Shown: piece by piece, positions 42,060 to 50,863 of the stretch | Position numbering within the stretch: position 1 is the stretch's first letter | Layout of the letters: each line of letters begins with the position of its first letter | The notes under the pieces: generated by a model | Databases searched by the model: none | The model's input: the letters and a program-made list of their open reading frames with translations, nothing else | Told to the model about the DNA's origin: nothing | Translations under genes and position numbers: made by a program | DNA from: Sporolactobacillus shoreicorticis | Lineage (GTDB): Bacteria; Bacillota; Bacilli; Bacillales; Sporolactobacillaceae | Length of the DNA stretch: 64,000 nt | Assembly (NCBI RefSeq): GCF_024125445.1 | Contig: NZ_JAMXWM010000013.1 | Coordinates: 52,319-116,318, forward strand | Direction of reading: 5' to 3'

Positions 42060-42611
42060 CCCACTGTAGTTGGCTTTTCAAGCATACAACAGGGCAAAAA
42101 CACACAGGCTCTATGACAGACCTATTTTTGACCAGTTTTGAACCTCTGAGGGTGAGTTTTCAGAAACTTACTCTCAGAGTTTTTTTCTATGCTTATCAGT
42201 ATGGCTTAGCGAATGAACTTCACACCTGCATGTACGCCCCAGAATCTCACCTTTCAGTGATCTCCGCAATATTGCCCCGCTCAATAGCCTTCACTACACC
42301 GCCACACTGAGTCGCGCTTCACAGCTCAGCCTACTAGACCGCAGAGCAGTATACGATGCACTACGAGAATAACCAGCGTAGAAATCGCAATACAGTAGAC
42401 TTTCTTGTGGTTTTCTATGAGCTTAGGAAGAAGACAGGCTCTTTTCTTTCACTCAAAAATTATGAGAGCGAGCTGTCTCTGTACTGTATAGAGATATTTT
42501 TTTATGAGGCGATTTTTCAAAATATCATTTTCCTAGTAAGTTTACGTTGACCAGTACACTGACAAAAGCAAGTATATAAAAGCACGGGACAAGCAGATAC
42601 TACCTTAGAGA
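42060..42611. other. Gene-poor stretch after tRNA-Ala, with one terminator
   Basis: About 550 bases. An intrinsic terminator (CTCTGAG and CTCAGAG arms, T run) lies at 42142-42187. The rest holds only short frames; no att duplicate of the tRNA end was seen within the window. Confidence 0.4.
42142..42187 (+). terminator. Intrinsic terminator downstream of tRNA-Ala
   Basis: ACCTCTGAGGGTGAGTTT pairs with AAACTTACTCTCAGAGT (one or two mismatches) and is followed by TTTTTTT. Confidence 0.7.
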
Positions 42612-42725
42612 ATGCTTGAGAGAGCAGATGCCTTTCGAGCTGACTTACTTAAAAAATTACCTCCACTGGTTGTCTGGCGGGAACTTTTTGGTGTTAATAT
42701 GGAAAGTAATTCAACAAAACTGTAA
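42612..42725 (+). CDS. Small ORF (37 codons) or gene tail of unknown function
   Basis: ATG 42612 opens MLERADAFRADLLKKLPPLV then VWRELFGVNMESNSTKL, stopping 17 bases before the lysE-like start. The words LKKLPPLV and ELFGV recall small DNA-binding proteins of mobile elements, but this is only an impression. No clear ribosome site. Confidence 0.25.
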   Translation: MLERADAFRADLLKKLPPLVVWRELFGVNMESNSTKL

Positions 42726-42742
42726 TTGGGGAGGTAAATTAT

Positions 42743-43372
42743 GTGATTGATATTTCATTTTTCTCTGCTTTCCTTTTAACCTCAATGGTAATTTTAATTG
42801 CTCCTGGACCTGACATGGCTTTTATAATCAGTAGAAGTATTGGTGAAGGTAGAAATGCAGGAGTTGCGACTGCGTTTGGAATGCAAATAGGTGTGTTTAT
42901 TCATATTTGTTTAGCCGCATTTGGACTTTCAGCTATTCTTATGACTTCAATGTGGGCATTTCAAATTGTTAAATACATTGGTGCGGCTTATCTCATTTAT
43001 CTCGGTATTCAAACTTTAAGAAAAGGAAAATCAATAGTAATAACATCAAAAAAGGATAGAATTAGTATCAAAAAAGCATTCCTACAAGGCGCATTGACAG
43101 ATATTTTTAACCCGAAGGTTGCATTGTTCTTTTTAACTTTTCTCCCACAATTTATAAATCCGCATTTATCTAGCCCAATTGCACAATTTTTTATTTTTGG
43201 ATTGATGTTCAGTGTAATGGGATTGATTGTTGATATTATAACTTCTGTATTAGCTAGTTCGTTACGGCAATTACTCTCAAAAAACAAACGAGTATTTTGG
43301 TGGCAACAAAAAATAAGTGGTATCACGCTCCTCAGTCCAGGGACATGGCTTGCCTTTGAAAAAAGAAGTTGA
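42743..43372 (+). CDS. LysE/RhtB-family amino acid exporter
   Basis: 209 residues, six helices. LIAPGPDMAFIISRSIGEGR is the conserved LysE/RhtB motif, followed by GVATAFGMQIGVFIHICLAA and FLQGALTDIFNPKVALFFLT. GTG 42743 has GGGGAGG ahead. Codon choice and composition are clearly more AT-rich than most neighbours (many AAA, ATT, TTA), suggesting acquisition. Exports an amino acid or derivative; substrate unknown. Confidence 0.88.
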   Translation: MIDISFFSAFLLTSMVILIAPGPDMAFIISRSIGEGRNAGVATAFGMQIGVFIHICLAAFGLSAILMTSMWAFQIVKYIGAAYLIYLGIQTLRKGKSIVITSKKDRISIKKAFLQGALTDIFNPKVALFFLTFLPQFINPHLSSPIAQFFIFGLMFSVMGLIVDIITSVLASSLRQLLSKNKRVFWWQQKISGITLLSPGTWLAFEKRS

Positions 43373-43827
43373 ATAAGTTTTTTCATTGAACAGAACGCGT
43401 TTTACTGCGTAACCTCAAAAAATTATTGACAAATTGAACCAGCATATTTCACTGAAACAGAGGTTTTCTGCATGGGAAAGCCCTTTTTCATATTGTACCC
43501 AGGCTCATGTCACATAAAAAAGACCATCCTCACAAATTTTTCGTTGTGAGAAGCAGCCTTGGTTATTACTCAATTTCACTTCTGATCCATCGGTTCACGA
43601 GTACGAACATGTAGGGAGGTGTTTTAATTATTAAACAACCCACTTCATAATTTTGTAAATATTATCTTTCACTATTATATATCAAGGTTTGTTTAGTCTT
43701 CTCCCACCGCGACATATTGCTACTACTCACTTAAAAACAACTTACATTCTAAATTCACCAATTTATTTTTTATGCTGGACCGCTGTCATGTTTTGAGTAT
43801 TTGTCAGGCTGCTCGCTTTCAGTGCTA
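43373..43827. other. Gene-poor stretch
   Basis: About 455 bases with one hairpin (CTCACAA and TTGTGAG near 43520-43553, T run on the minus strand). No gene seen. Confidence 0.35.
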
Positions 43828-44001
43828 TTACAAATTTCTTCCCAGTTTCGGGCTAATGTGCTGACGGGACACTATTTGTGGGTGCAGACAAATGCCCGCC
43901 TTAATCGCCTGCACCTCTGCAATAACCCCAAGTTTTTGAAGCTTTTTTAGTGTACGGCAAGCAAAGTCTTTAGAAACTTCGAGTCTGTCAGCATATCTTT
44001 T
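43828..44001 (-). pseudogene. Winged-helix fragment, possibly from a plasmid replication initiator
   Basis: A 57-codon open stretch reads KRYADRLEVSKDFACRTLKK, LQKLGVIAEV, then GICLHPQIVSRQ, and stops at 43828. The first part is a helix-turn-helix with wing; the hydrophobic strand with P and basic residues afterwards resembles RepL-type proteins of small Firmicute plasmids. It has no start codon in frame because a TAA precedes it directly, so it is a remnant. Confidence 0.35.
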
Positions 44002-44243
44002 TTATACAGGAGGTCGTCTAACTTGGTGAATGGGGGCGGCCCCACGTCGAGGTCGGTGTTAAGCACTTAGTTAAGCTAGGGGGTAAGCTCGTGAGTTTAC
44101 GCTTGTCAGTTCCTTCTCAGTGTTACTGACAGAGTGTCTGTTCCGCGCCTGCTCGTGGGTAGGGTAATAAATGTAAATGCGGGACTGCTGAATTAAAAGA
44201 GCAAGACATGGCATAGGGACGCTAAGAGTTATGCATGATCGCT

Positions 44244-44278
44244 TCCCCACTCATTTAACGCTGAATGGGGGGTTTTTA
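44244..44278 (+). terminator. Possible terminator
   Basis: CCCC and CATT arms pair with AATG and GGGG with a three-base bulge, followed by GGTTTTTAAG. Confidence 0.4.
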
Positions 44279-44307
44279 AGGAAAATTTTTACTGTGATTC
44301 ATTCATC

Positions 44308-44673
44308 TTATCCTGATGATCTGATTTCAGCATCACAAAGGACAATGTGATCAGTAGAAAAGCGACCCACGGACATCCGTGAAATTGTCATGAAAGCGAA
44401 TAGGCGAAAATTCCTCGGTGATGCATGGATTTTCTTCGAAGTGCCGACCTTGGGCTGCATCTGAATGGTATAATGAGAGCATGCTAAAAGGAAAAATAAG
44501 ATTAAAGCGAGAGAAACGTATCCTTTAATTGAAACATCGTTATGTAAATAAGCGACATTGATGCTGATCACTAACGAATTAATGAGAATACGTTGATACC
44601 AGCATCGATGCACGGCACAAAATGCATGATCCCGCTGAAAAACAGACTGCTGCCCGCGGCAGTGATTGGACAA
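44308..44673 (-). other. Weak ORF with one hydrophobic segment
   Basis: A 121-codon frame with a central hydrophobic stretch GYVSLALILFFLLACSHYTI. There is no good ribosome site and the flanks are Cys/His/Arg-rich in an unnatural way. It may be a shifted fossil of a small membrane protein; I would not count it as a gene. Confidence 0.2.
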
Positions 44674-44844
44674 TCCAAGAAAAGAGAAGCAGATCGTGAT
44701 CAGAAATTATTTATAATCAAATGAACATTCTCAATGGATTGACGATTAATCGTACGAATTTCCTTTATTTTATCTGAAAAGTGGCAAATAGTGCGCGGAT
44801 TGTTCTCTCACAATCTTTTAATTAGGAAGGTTTGGTGAACATCA

Positions 44845-45447
44845 ATGGAACCGATAACACCAATTGAAAATAAAACCCTTTATCTCGAAGAAATCGAAGA
44901 GGGATTGATCTTAAAAAACTGCGAAATTGATAGTCATCAGGAGAGGGATCTCCTAAATGGCGTACAGTTTATCCATTGCGTTTTCCTCTTTGAGGATTTC
45001 ACAAAAACGGAGCTGCTTGACTGCTCCTTCTCACATTGCGAGTTTTCCAATTTTAATTTTGAGAAGGCAATTCTTTATCGAGACAGGTTTTCTGCGTGTA
45101 AGTTATTGGGAACCAATTTTATCCAAGCTACATTTAAAGATTCCGTTTTCACTGATTGCCTGATGACCTATGCCAACTTTTCTGATGCGAAATTTACGAA
45201 TGTTACTTTCGAAACTGATAAGCTGAACGAGAGTTCTTTCCAAAATGTGCAAATGAAAAAAATGAATTTTAATCGCTCATTCATTGACGGCGCTGATTTC
45301 AGTGAAACACGGCTCAAGGATATTAACTTATCCAACTGTGAATTCTCATCAATTCGAATTGATGCTTCTTTAGCGAAGGGGCTTAAAATCAATCAATTTC
45401 AAGCAGCAAGCCTGATTTCATCTTTTGGAATTAGTGTGGTTGAGTAG
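44845..45447 (+). CDS. Pentapeptide-repeat protein
   Basis: 200 residues. From about residue 45 the chain shows the A(D/N)LXX-like five-residue repeat: CVFLFEDFTKTELLDCSFSH, FEKAILYRDRF, CKLLGTNFIQATFKDSVFTD, ANFSDAKFTNVTF, GADFSETRLKDINLSNCEF. This predicts a right-handed quadrilateral beta-helix like Qnr or McbG, some of which protect gyrase from quinolones or peptides; many have other or unknown roles. AGGAAGG precedes the ATG. Terminator follows. Confidence 0.85.
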   Translation: MEPITPIENKTLYLEEIEEGLILKNCEIDSHQERDLLNGVQFIHCVFLFEDFTKTELLDCSFSHCEFSNFNFEKAILYRDRFSACKLLGTNFIQATFKDSVFTDCLMTYANFSDAKFTNVTFETDKLNESSFQNVQMKKMNFNRSFIDGADFSETRLKDINLSNCEFSSIRIDASLAKGLKINQFQAASLISSFGISVVE

Positions 45448-45479
45448 GTTAAGTATGCAACTTATCCGCCAATTCAAAA

Positions 45480-45510
45480 AGACGGCTTTAAAGAGCTCAG
45501 CCGTCTCTAT
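45480..45510 (+). terminator. Intrinsic terminator
   Basis: AGACGGCT and AGCCGTCT with an 11-base loop, then CTATTTAAC. Follows the pentapeptide gene. Confidence 0.7.
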
Positions 45511-45563
45511 TTAACAATCAACTCATGTTTCATCAGGTTAATTCATGTGCCGGAGCATTTCTT

Positions 45564-45704
45564 TTATCTCGCGGCACTTTTTTTCACTTGCAAGACGCGG
45601 CGTTCATCGAGAGCCTTTTCAATGCGGTTCAATTCGATACGGTCGTTCATAATCTCTTCCTTGTTCTTTTTCACTAATTGAAGATACGTAACCTTTTTCC
45701 TCAT
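45564..45704 (-). CDS. FbpB-family small basic protein
   Basis: 46 residues from ATG 45704 with GAGAGG at good distance: MRKKVTYLQLVKKNKEEIMN and a tail LNRIEKALDERRVLQVKKSA. Length, charge and the pattern L-V-x-x-N-K-E-E-I match FbpB (YdbN)-like proteins of Bacillales, which act with the small RNA FsrA in iron sparing. No Fur box was identified with confidence upstream. Confidence 0.7.
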   Translation of the reverse strand: MRKKVTYLQLVKKNKEEIMNDRIELNRIEKALDERRVLQVKKSAAR

Positions 45705-45927
45705 ATCAATCATCCTCTCTTTTTGTTATCTATAGCATAGCCTAGTTGTTTGAAGAAAGGATTAACGAATTGTGTGATATTTTTGATTTTAATTTGGACG
45801 ACTGATCTAATTCATCGTTCTCCCATATGCCGAATTAATCCATAATTTAGACAGGTGTTTTTCAGACTTACATGTGATTTGTGAAAAGTTCATCGTACAA
45901 TGATTTGACAACTTTATACTATGCTTA

Positions 45928-46644
45928 TTATGGTCTATTGAACAGGTGCATGAATGTTTGCTTAAGTGAATCCTTAATGACATAGAAGATTACAAGTGCT
46001 GCTGCCAAACCCGCGATGGAAACAAATGCCGAAAAACCTAACCAACTGCCAATCACGCCGACGAAAACCGTAAGTGAGGTCCATCTGTTGAGCCGAACAT
46101 GCCTGCCATAGGTGATTGCATCACTTTTGCCCCATTTAATTCCCATTTGAATCATATAGAATGCTACGCTCTGGTTACTCACAAAACCTAGCAATACGGC
46201 AATCGCTGTCATCTCCAGATACATTGGCTGCGTTCCATTGACAAGTTCAAGAAGCGATTCATATCCGGCAACAAATATGCCCATCAGAATAGCAAGTAAA
46301 ATAAGTAATTTCACCACTTTCTTAATACGATGATAACTAAAAGAAGAAGCGCTTGTGAGTTTTTTACAGTTCAAAGCAGACGCGATCCATAAAGGAATAC
46401 ATAGTGCGAAGTCGCAGTATCCATGAATGGTGAGCGCAAACAACGCCGGACTTTTAGCAATTACAGCCACATAGGTCTGAAAGATTGCTGTTATTAGCAA
46501 CACGGCAACAGATATAAAAACGCTTTTGGCTGCATCCTTATTTTGAAGTTTGCCACCATCTACTTCTCCACACAGGTCTAAATAATCGCCGTCACCATGT
46601 ACATGGTTCATTAAATAATCGGCTTTTTTCCCTGATTCTTTCAT
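45928..46644 (-). CDS. CDF-like membrane protein in the SAM-riboswitch operon
   Basis: 238 residues. A His/Asp-rich N-terminus (HVHGDGDYLDLCGE) precedes six helices arranged as in cation diffusion facilitators. Helix 2 keeps an HXXXD-like IHGYCDFA and helix 5 has HVRLNRWTS where typical CDF pumps have HXXXD with Asp, here Asn. No C-terminal cytoplasmic domain. The start overlaps the UroD-like stop by four bases (ATGA). It may move a metal needed by, or a product made by, the UroD-like protein; this is inference. Confidence 0.6.
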   Translation of the reverse strand: MKESGKKADYLMNHVHGDGDYLDLCGEVDGGKLQNKDAAKSVFISVAVLLITAIFQTYVAVIAKSPALFALTIHGYCDFALCIPLWIASALNCKKLTSASSFSYHRIKKVVKLLILLAILMGIFVAGYESLLELVNGTQPMYLEMTAIAVLLGFVSNQSVAFYMIQMGIKWGKSDAITYGRHVRLNRWTSLTVFVGVIGSWLGFSAFVSIAGLAAALVIFYVIKDSLKQTFMHLFNRP

Positions 46645-47678
46645 GCGGACTGTATGCTTTGCCCGGTTAAGACTGAAGCTTTACGCACAGCATATATATT
46701 TTTTTCAGAAACCTCTTGATCGGCGACACAGCCAGGACCGAGGATAAGTCCTTTTCCATTGACTTCTTGAATGGCTTCTTGAACGTGAAGCTCTACTTCA
46801 TTGACTGAACCGTCTACAAGCAGACTCTTTTTCGTGATTTGATGATGAACATCAAAGTATGGAGCTTCCTGAATCCCGCCAAGCAAACATTTATTTGTTC
46901 GTTTTCTCGCTTCAGCTAATGAAGGAGACGTCCATCTGTCATGCCAATTGAGACAATTAACCGGATACTTTTCAATAATATCAAATAAATTGTTCTCTCC
47001 ATGAATATGTGCAATATTAAAGAACGTTTGTCTGTTATAACTTTTGATGACCTCAAGATCGTACGGCACGCCAAAGCGTTGATACTCAAATTCTGTTACC
47101 AGATCCGTAGTTGCCAGTTGTGTTGCAAAGAAGAAGCCAGATACACCGGCCTCAATATTTGCTTTGACAAAATTAATTGTAGTCTCAGTAATCACCTCAA
47201 GCGCTTGGCGGACATATTCAGGATGTTCCTTTATGTCAAGCAGCAGCCTGTTTCCCCCTAATTTATACGCTGTAGTTAACGGGCTAAAAATAGTCTGAAC
47301 AAACGGGATTTCACCCTTTGAAAGCTTCGCGACATGCTGCGCCAACTGTAGCTGCTTCCCATAAGTTCCGAATATAGCCGGCAGCACTTCAATCGTTGCC
47401 CAATCCTGCGGTTTTTCAATAGCATATTTTGTAGCCAGTGGGGGTTGATTTACTTTGTTAAAGTACTCAATTTCGACACCCCAGTCTTCGACACTATACA
47501 AACCAAACGGAGCTAACTTTATAAAATCAAAGTCATATTTACGCGCATAGTCAACTTGCTTTTCGGCAAGCAGTCTTGGATTTTGATCATACGCAGAAAA
47601 GTGCATCCAGAGATTAACCGGAATCCTATCAACTTCCTTGCTGTGCAGTGCCGCATTAATACGTTCAAATTTATTCAT
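46641..47678 (-). CDS. Uroporphyrinogen decarboxylase (UroD/MtaA/CmuA)-superfamily protein
   Basis: 345 residues, TIM-barrel fold: N-terminal MNKFERINAALHSKEVDRIP and VNLWMHFSAY are the classical UroD-superfamily entry, with a second half showing FFNIAHIHGENN, NCLNWHDR, CLLGGIQEA and LILGPGCVADQEVSEKN. The His and Cys in these segments occupy positions used for zinc in MtaA/CmuA/MetE-type methyltransferases, not haem decarboxylation. Located in an S-box-controlled amino-acid ABC operon, it likely transfers or removes a methyl group in sulfur or methyl-donor metabolism. Not HemE: no heme genes nearby and N-terminal catalytic Arg pair is not evident. Confidence 0.8.
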   Translation of the reverse strand: MNKFERINAALHSKEVDRIPVNLWMHFSAYDQNPRLLAEKQVDYARKYDFDFIKLAPFGLYSVEDWGVEIEYFNKVNQPPLATKYAIEKPQDWATIEVLPAIFGTYGKQLQLAQHVAKLSKGEIPFVQTIFSPLTTAYKLGGNRLLLDIKEHPEYVRQALEVITETTINFVKANIEAGVSGFFFATQLATTDLVTEFEYQRFGVPYDLEVIKSYNRQTFFNIAHIHGENNLFDIIEKYPVNCLNWHDRWTSPSLAEARKRTNKCLLGGIQEAPYFDVHHQITKKSLLVDGSVNEVELHVQEAIQEVNGKGLILGPGCVADQEVSEKNIYAVRKASVLTGQSIQSA

Positions 47679-47698
47679 CGTATCGCTCCTTTTTTTAA

Positions 47699-48391
47699 CT
47701 ACGCACGTTTACGTATCAATTTTTCATAGATTCCTAAGATATAAGTCATGATCGAGCATAATAGCCAATATGCTGTAGCTGCAGCCGCATAGGATTCGAG
47801 ATAGCGAAAATTCAATGCCGATTCAAGTTTCGCCTTTGCCAGAATATCAACCACTCCAACCAAAAAAGCCAGCGACAGTGATTTAATCACTGAAAGATAC
47901 GAATTAAAAAAATTAGGAAGCGCCTCGATAATTGCCTGAGGGATAATAATCCGTCTCATCGTCTGAAAGAAGCTGAAACCTGAAGCCTGAGCGGCTTCAA
48001 TTTGACCATAGCCAACAGATAAAAATGAACCTCTGATGATTTCTGATTGGAAGACCGCAAAATGTACCGAATAAGCAACAATAACCGTATACACAGGGTT
48101 AAAATCATTCTGATTAAACGGCAAATACGCCAATAACGCGGCTTTTTGCAAGACAACCGGCAAACAATAAAAAGCGAGGTACAGCTGCACGAGTAACGGT
48201 GTCCCTCTTAAAAACGAGCGGAAAAGTTGAGAGACCTTCCATAAAACAAAGACTCTTTTCTGCTCGATGAACGCCAAAACGCCGCCAAGAGCAATGCTGA
48301 TCAACAATATAAGTAATGCAAGCGCTAATGTACTCGGTATAACCGTACTAATGTTTAGAAAATCTTGGGCAAAAATATTAAATTCAAACAA
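47699..48391 (-). CDS. Amino acid ABC transporter permease
   Basis: 230 residues with five helices and the HisM/GlnP signature EAAQASGFSFFQTMRRIIIP (EAA loop). N-terminal STVIPSTLALALLILLISIA and FLRGTPLLVQLYLAFY are typical of polar amino acid permeases. Second of a pair of paralogous permeases; they probably form a heterodimer. Fourth gene of the SAM-riboswitch operon. Confidence 0.9.
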   Translation of the reverse strand: MFEFNIFAQDFLNISTVIPSTLALALLILLISIALGGVLAFIEQKRVFVLWKVSQLFRSFLRGTPLLVQLYLAFYCLPVVLQKAALLAYLPFNQNDFNPVYTVIVAYSVHFAVFQSEIIRGSFLSVGYGQIEAAQASGFSFFQTMRRIIIPQAIIEALPNFFNSYLSVIKSLSLAFLVGVVDILAKAKLESALNFRYLESYAAAATAYWLLCSIMTYILGIYEKLIRKRA

Positions 48392-48454
48392 AAGAAGTCC
48401 CCTCGCTATCTTTCATCGCACAGCGAAACTAATCACCGTGATCACAACACAATG

Positions 48455-49156
48455 CTATGACTTCAAACCGTTTTCCAGATGGTAGCGCTCCGTAATTTTC
48501 TCCAGCCGCTTAACTCCTTTATCCGAAAGATAAGTGACTGCCCAATATACGAACGCGACGGCAAGATATACTTCGATTTGGTCCGTTCCATAACTGCTTG
48601 AGACTAGATTGCTCGCCACACCCATGACATCTACAACCCCAATGACGAAAAGAATGGATGTATCATGGATTAAATAAATCAGCCCGTTTCCTAGACCGGG
48701 AAGTGCGATGGGAAGCAGCTGCGGAATAATAATTCTTCTCAGCTTCTGAAATGAAGTGAACCCTAAACTGTCCGCCGCCTCATGCTGCCCCTGCTCAACG
48801 GCCAAGTATGCCGGTCTCAGTACCTCAGATAAAAAGCCGCCGTTGTGCAGGACAAGTGTCACTATGGAAAAAGCGGTTTTGCTCCAGAAATTAATGTTGA
48901 TTCCAAACAATGACAACAAGACCGGCAGCCCATAATAGATGAGCAGCAACTGCAATAGGATTGGTGTGCTTCTCACAAACGAAATATATAGATGTGCCAA
49001 CGGTGTCAGCACTTTTATCGATTTAATCTGAATATAAGTAACGGCGATACTGAGCAGCAATCCAAAAAGCTGTGAGAAAAAAATAACAATTAACGTTATC
49101 GGAAGCGCGCTGATAAAGTGAGGCAATATTTTAAAAAAATAAGCAATATCCATCAC
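48455..49156 (-). CDS. Amino acid ABC transporter permease
   Basis: 233 residues. LPITLIVIFFSQLFGLLLSI, FVRSTPILLQLLLIYYG and EAADSLGFTSFQKLRRIIIP show the same family as the next gene. Third gene of the operon, between the binding lipoprotein and the second permease. Confidence 0.9.
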   Translation of the reverse strand: MMDIAYFFKILPHFISALPITLIVIFFSQLFGLLLSIAVTYIQIKSIKVLTPLAHLYISFVRSTPILLQLLLIYYGLPVLLSLFGININFWSKTAFSIVTLVLHNGGFLSEVLRPAYLAVEQGQHEAADSLGFTSFQKLRRIIIPQLLPIALPGLGNGLIYLIHDTSILFVIGVVDVMGVASNLVSSSYGTDQIEVYLAVAFVYWAVTYLSDKGVKRLEKITERYHLENGLKS

Positions 49157-49205
49157 TTGTACTCCTCTTAAAAATTCAAATAAATCGAATGTATTTTTTG
49201 TCTGA

Positions 49206-50036
49206 TTAGTAATCCAGATCCGTAATTTTATATTTCAGATTATCCTCGCCGTAATATTTTACCGACAGCTTTGAAAGGGTTCCATCTTCCTTCAGTTCTT
49301 TCAACGCGTTGTCAATTTCCTTCTTCAGCTTTGTATTCTTTTTCGATAATAAGAAGTAAGTCGGGATAACCAATACGGGTTCCGAAGTCGTGATGTTCAG
49401 CTTTTCCTTCTTGATAACATCGGCCTGGCCCAAGTTAGACGGAAGAATCAGCGCATCATATTTGCCCGAATCAACCGATTTCAATTTGTCTGCGGTAGAC
49501 AATCCTGAATCTGTGGTTTTAATCTTCAGTTTATTTTCCGGATATGATTTATTAAACAGAGTCAATATATAGTACATACCGCCATTTGCATCGGTAGGAA
49601 CAAGATTTAGTCCGCGTAAATCTTCTACAGAGTTTAGATTTTTATTTTTTTTATTGGAATAAATCCGGATTAAACTTGCTCCATCGTTTTCATCAGGAAT
49701 AAGATACTTCTTTTCTCGAACCGGATTTTTGAAAAAGCCTTCGGCAATCAGATCATACTTGCCTGTATCCAATCCTACTTGCTGCGCGTTTGAAGACACG
49801 CTCTGAATATTGAATGTGTATCCCTTGATTTTCTTATCAACGGCTTTTAAAATCTCAACCTCATAACCTGTCAGTTTCCCATTCTCATCGGTATAGCTCA
49901 GCGGTTTTTCAGCCGTAGGAACAGCAATCTGCACCGTTTTTACGTTACGCTTCCCCGAGCCTGATGATTTGCCCGAACACCCGGTTAGTGCTAAAATTAG
50001 AACCGATATCAATAGTAATGCGATTAATTTTTTCAT
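49206..50036 (-). CDS. Amino acid ABC transporter substrate-binding lipoprotein
   Basis: 276 residues. Signal peptide with lipobox LTGC (Cys about 20), then a family-3 binding fold: TVQIAVPTAEKPLSYTDENG, KLTGYEVEILKAVDK, YDLIAEGFFKNPVREKKYLI and YDALILPSNLGQADVIKKEK. Close in style to cystine, methionine or other polar amino acid binders. S-box control favours a sulfur-containing ligand or a precursor of methionine. Anchored on the outer face of the membrane. Confidence 0.9.
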   Translation of the reverse strand: MKKLIALLLISVLILALTGCSGKSSGSGKRNVKTVQIAVPTAEKPLSYTDENGKLTGYEVEILKAVDKKIKGYTFNIQSVSSNAQQVGLDTGKYDLIAEGFFKNPVREKKYLIPDENDGASLIRIYSNKKNKNLNSVEDLRGLNLVPTDANGGMYYILTLFNKSYPENKLKIKTTDSGLSTADKLKSVDSGKYDALILPSNLGQADVIKKEKLNITTSEPVLVIPTYFLLSKKNTKLKKEIDNALKELKEDGTLSKLSVKYYGEDNLKYKITDLDY

Positions 50037-50051
50037 AGAGTCCTCACCTTT

Positions 50052-50810
50052 TCATAATGATGTTGTTTTTTGATAGTTGTTGGTAAAATGTTTTAAGAAT
50101 TCTTTCGTTCTAAGTCGATTTGAGTGATTGAAGATTTGGGATGGCGGTCCTTCTTCGACAATTTCTCCATGATCCATAAAGACTACTTTAGTAGAAATAC
50201 TTTGAGCGAAACTCATTTCATGAGTAACAAGTAAAATGGTCGCTCCTGTACGAGCGATTTGATCAATGACATTCAAAACTTCACCGACAAGCTCAGGATC
50301 GAGTGCCGATGTGGGTTCGTCAAACAATAATATTTCCGGTTTGATGGCCAATGCTCGGGCAATGCTGATTCTTTGTTGCTGTCCACCGGAAAGCTGTGAC
50401 GGATAATAATCTTTTTTCTCAACGAGACCGACTTTGTTAAGCAGCTCTAAGCTGTTTTCATAGGCCTCTTTTTTTGTCTTTTTTTGAACGACTATTTGCG
50501 CTTCCATAACATTCTCAATCGCCGTTTTATTTTTGAACAAATGATATTGTTGAAAAACCATTGCCGATTTACGACGAAGCCGTAAAATTTCCTTCTTTTT
50601 TGCATGACTATAATTTAATTGGAAATTTGAGAATTGAACCTCCCCTTCATCAGGTTTTTCTAAAAAATTTACACATCTCAGAAGTGTTGTTTTCCCCGTT
50701 CCACTAGGCCCGATCAGCGTAACGACGTCACCTTCATTTACTTTTAAACTGATTCCTTTTAACACATCAGTTCCATTGAACGATTTTCGGATGTTTTTAA
50801 GTGCAAGCAT
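50052..50810 (-). CDS. Amino acid ABC transporter ATPase (GlnQ/TcyC type)
   Basis: 252 residues from ATG 50810, behind GAGAGGAGGTGAT. Walker A LIGPSGTGKTTLLRC, Q-loop MVFQQYHLFKNKTAIENV, signature QLSGGQQQRISIARALA, Walker B EILLFDEPTSALDPELVGEV. First gene of the operon, directly behind the SAM-I riboswitch. Confidence 0.93.
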   Translation of the reverse strand: MLALKNIRKSFNGTDVLKGISLKVNEGDVVTLIGPSGTGKTTLLRCVNFLEKPDEGEVQFSNFQLNYSHAKKKEILRLRRKSAMVFQQYHLFKNKTAIENVMEAQIVVQKKTKKEAYENSLELLNKVGLVEKKDYYPSQLSGGQQQRISIARALAIKPEILLFDEPTSALDPELVGEVLNVIDQIARTGATILLVTHEMSFAQSISTKVVFMDHGEIVEEGPPSQIFNHSNRLRTKEFLKHFTNNYQKTTSL

Positions 50811-50863
50811 TATATCACCTCCTCTCAAATTAAAAAAAGCGTTAATCAAAAAAAAAACAAAAT

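Noticed and set aside
41982..42742. Prophage or integrative element attachment site at tRNA-Ala
   Set aside because: No integrase and no duplicated tRNA end in the window; left as inference only.
46641..47678. Heme biosynthetic HemE
   Set aside because: Operon context is amino-acid transport under an S-box; no other heme genes and MtaA-like wording.
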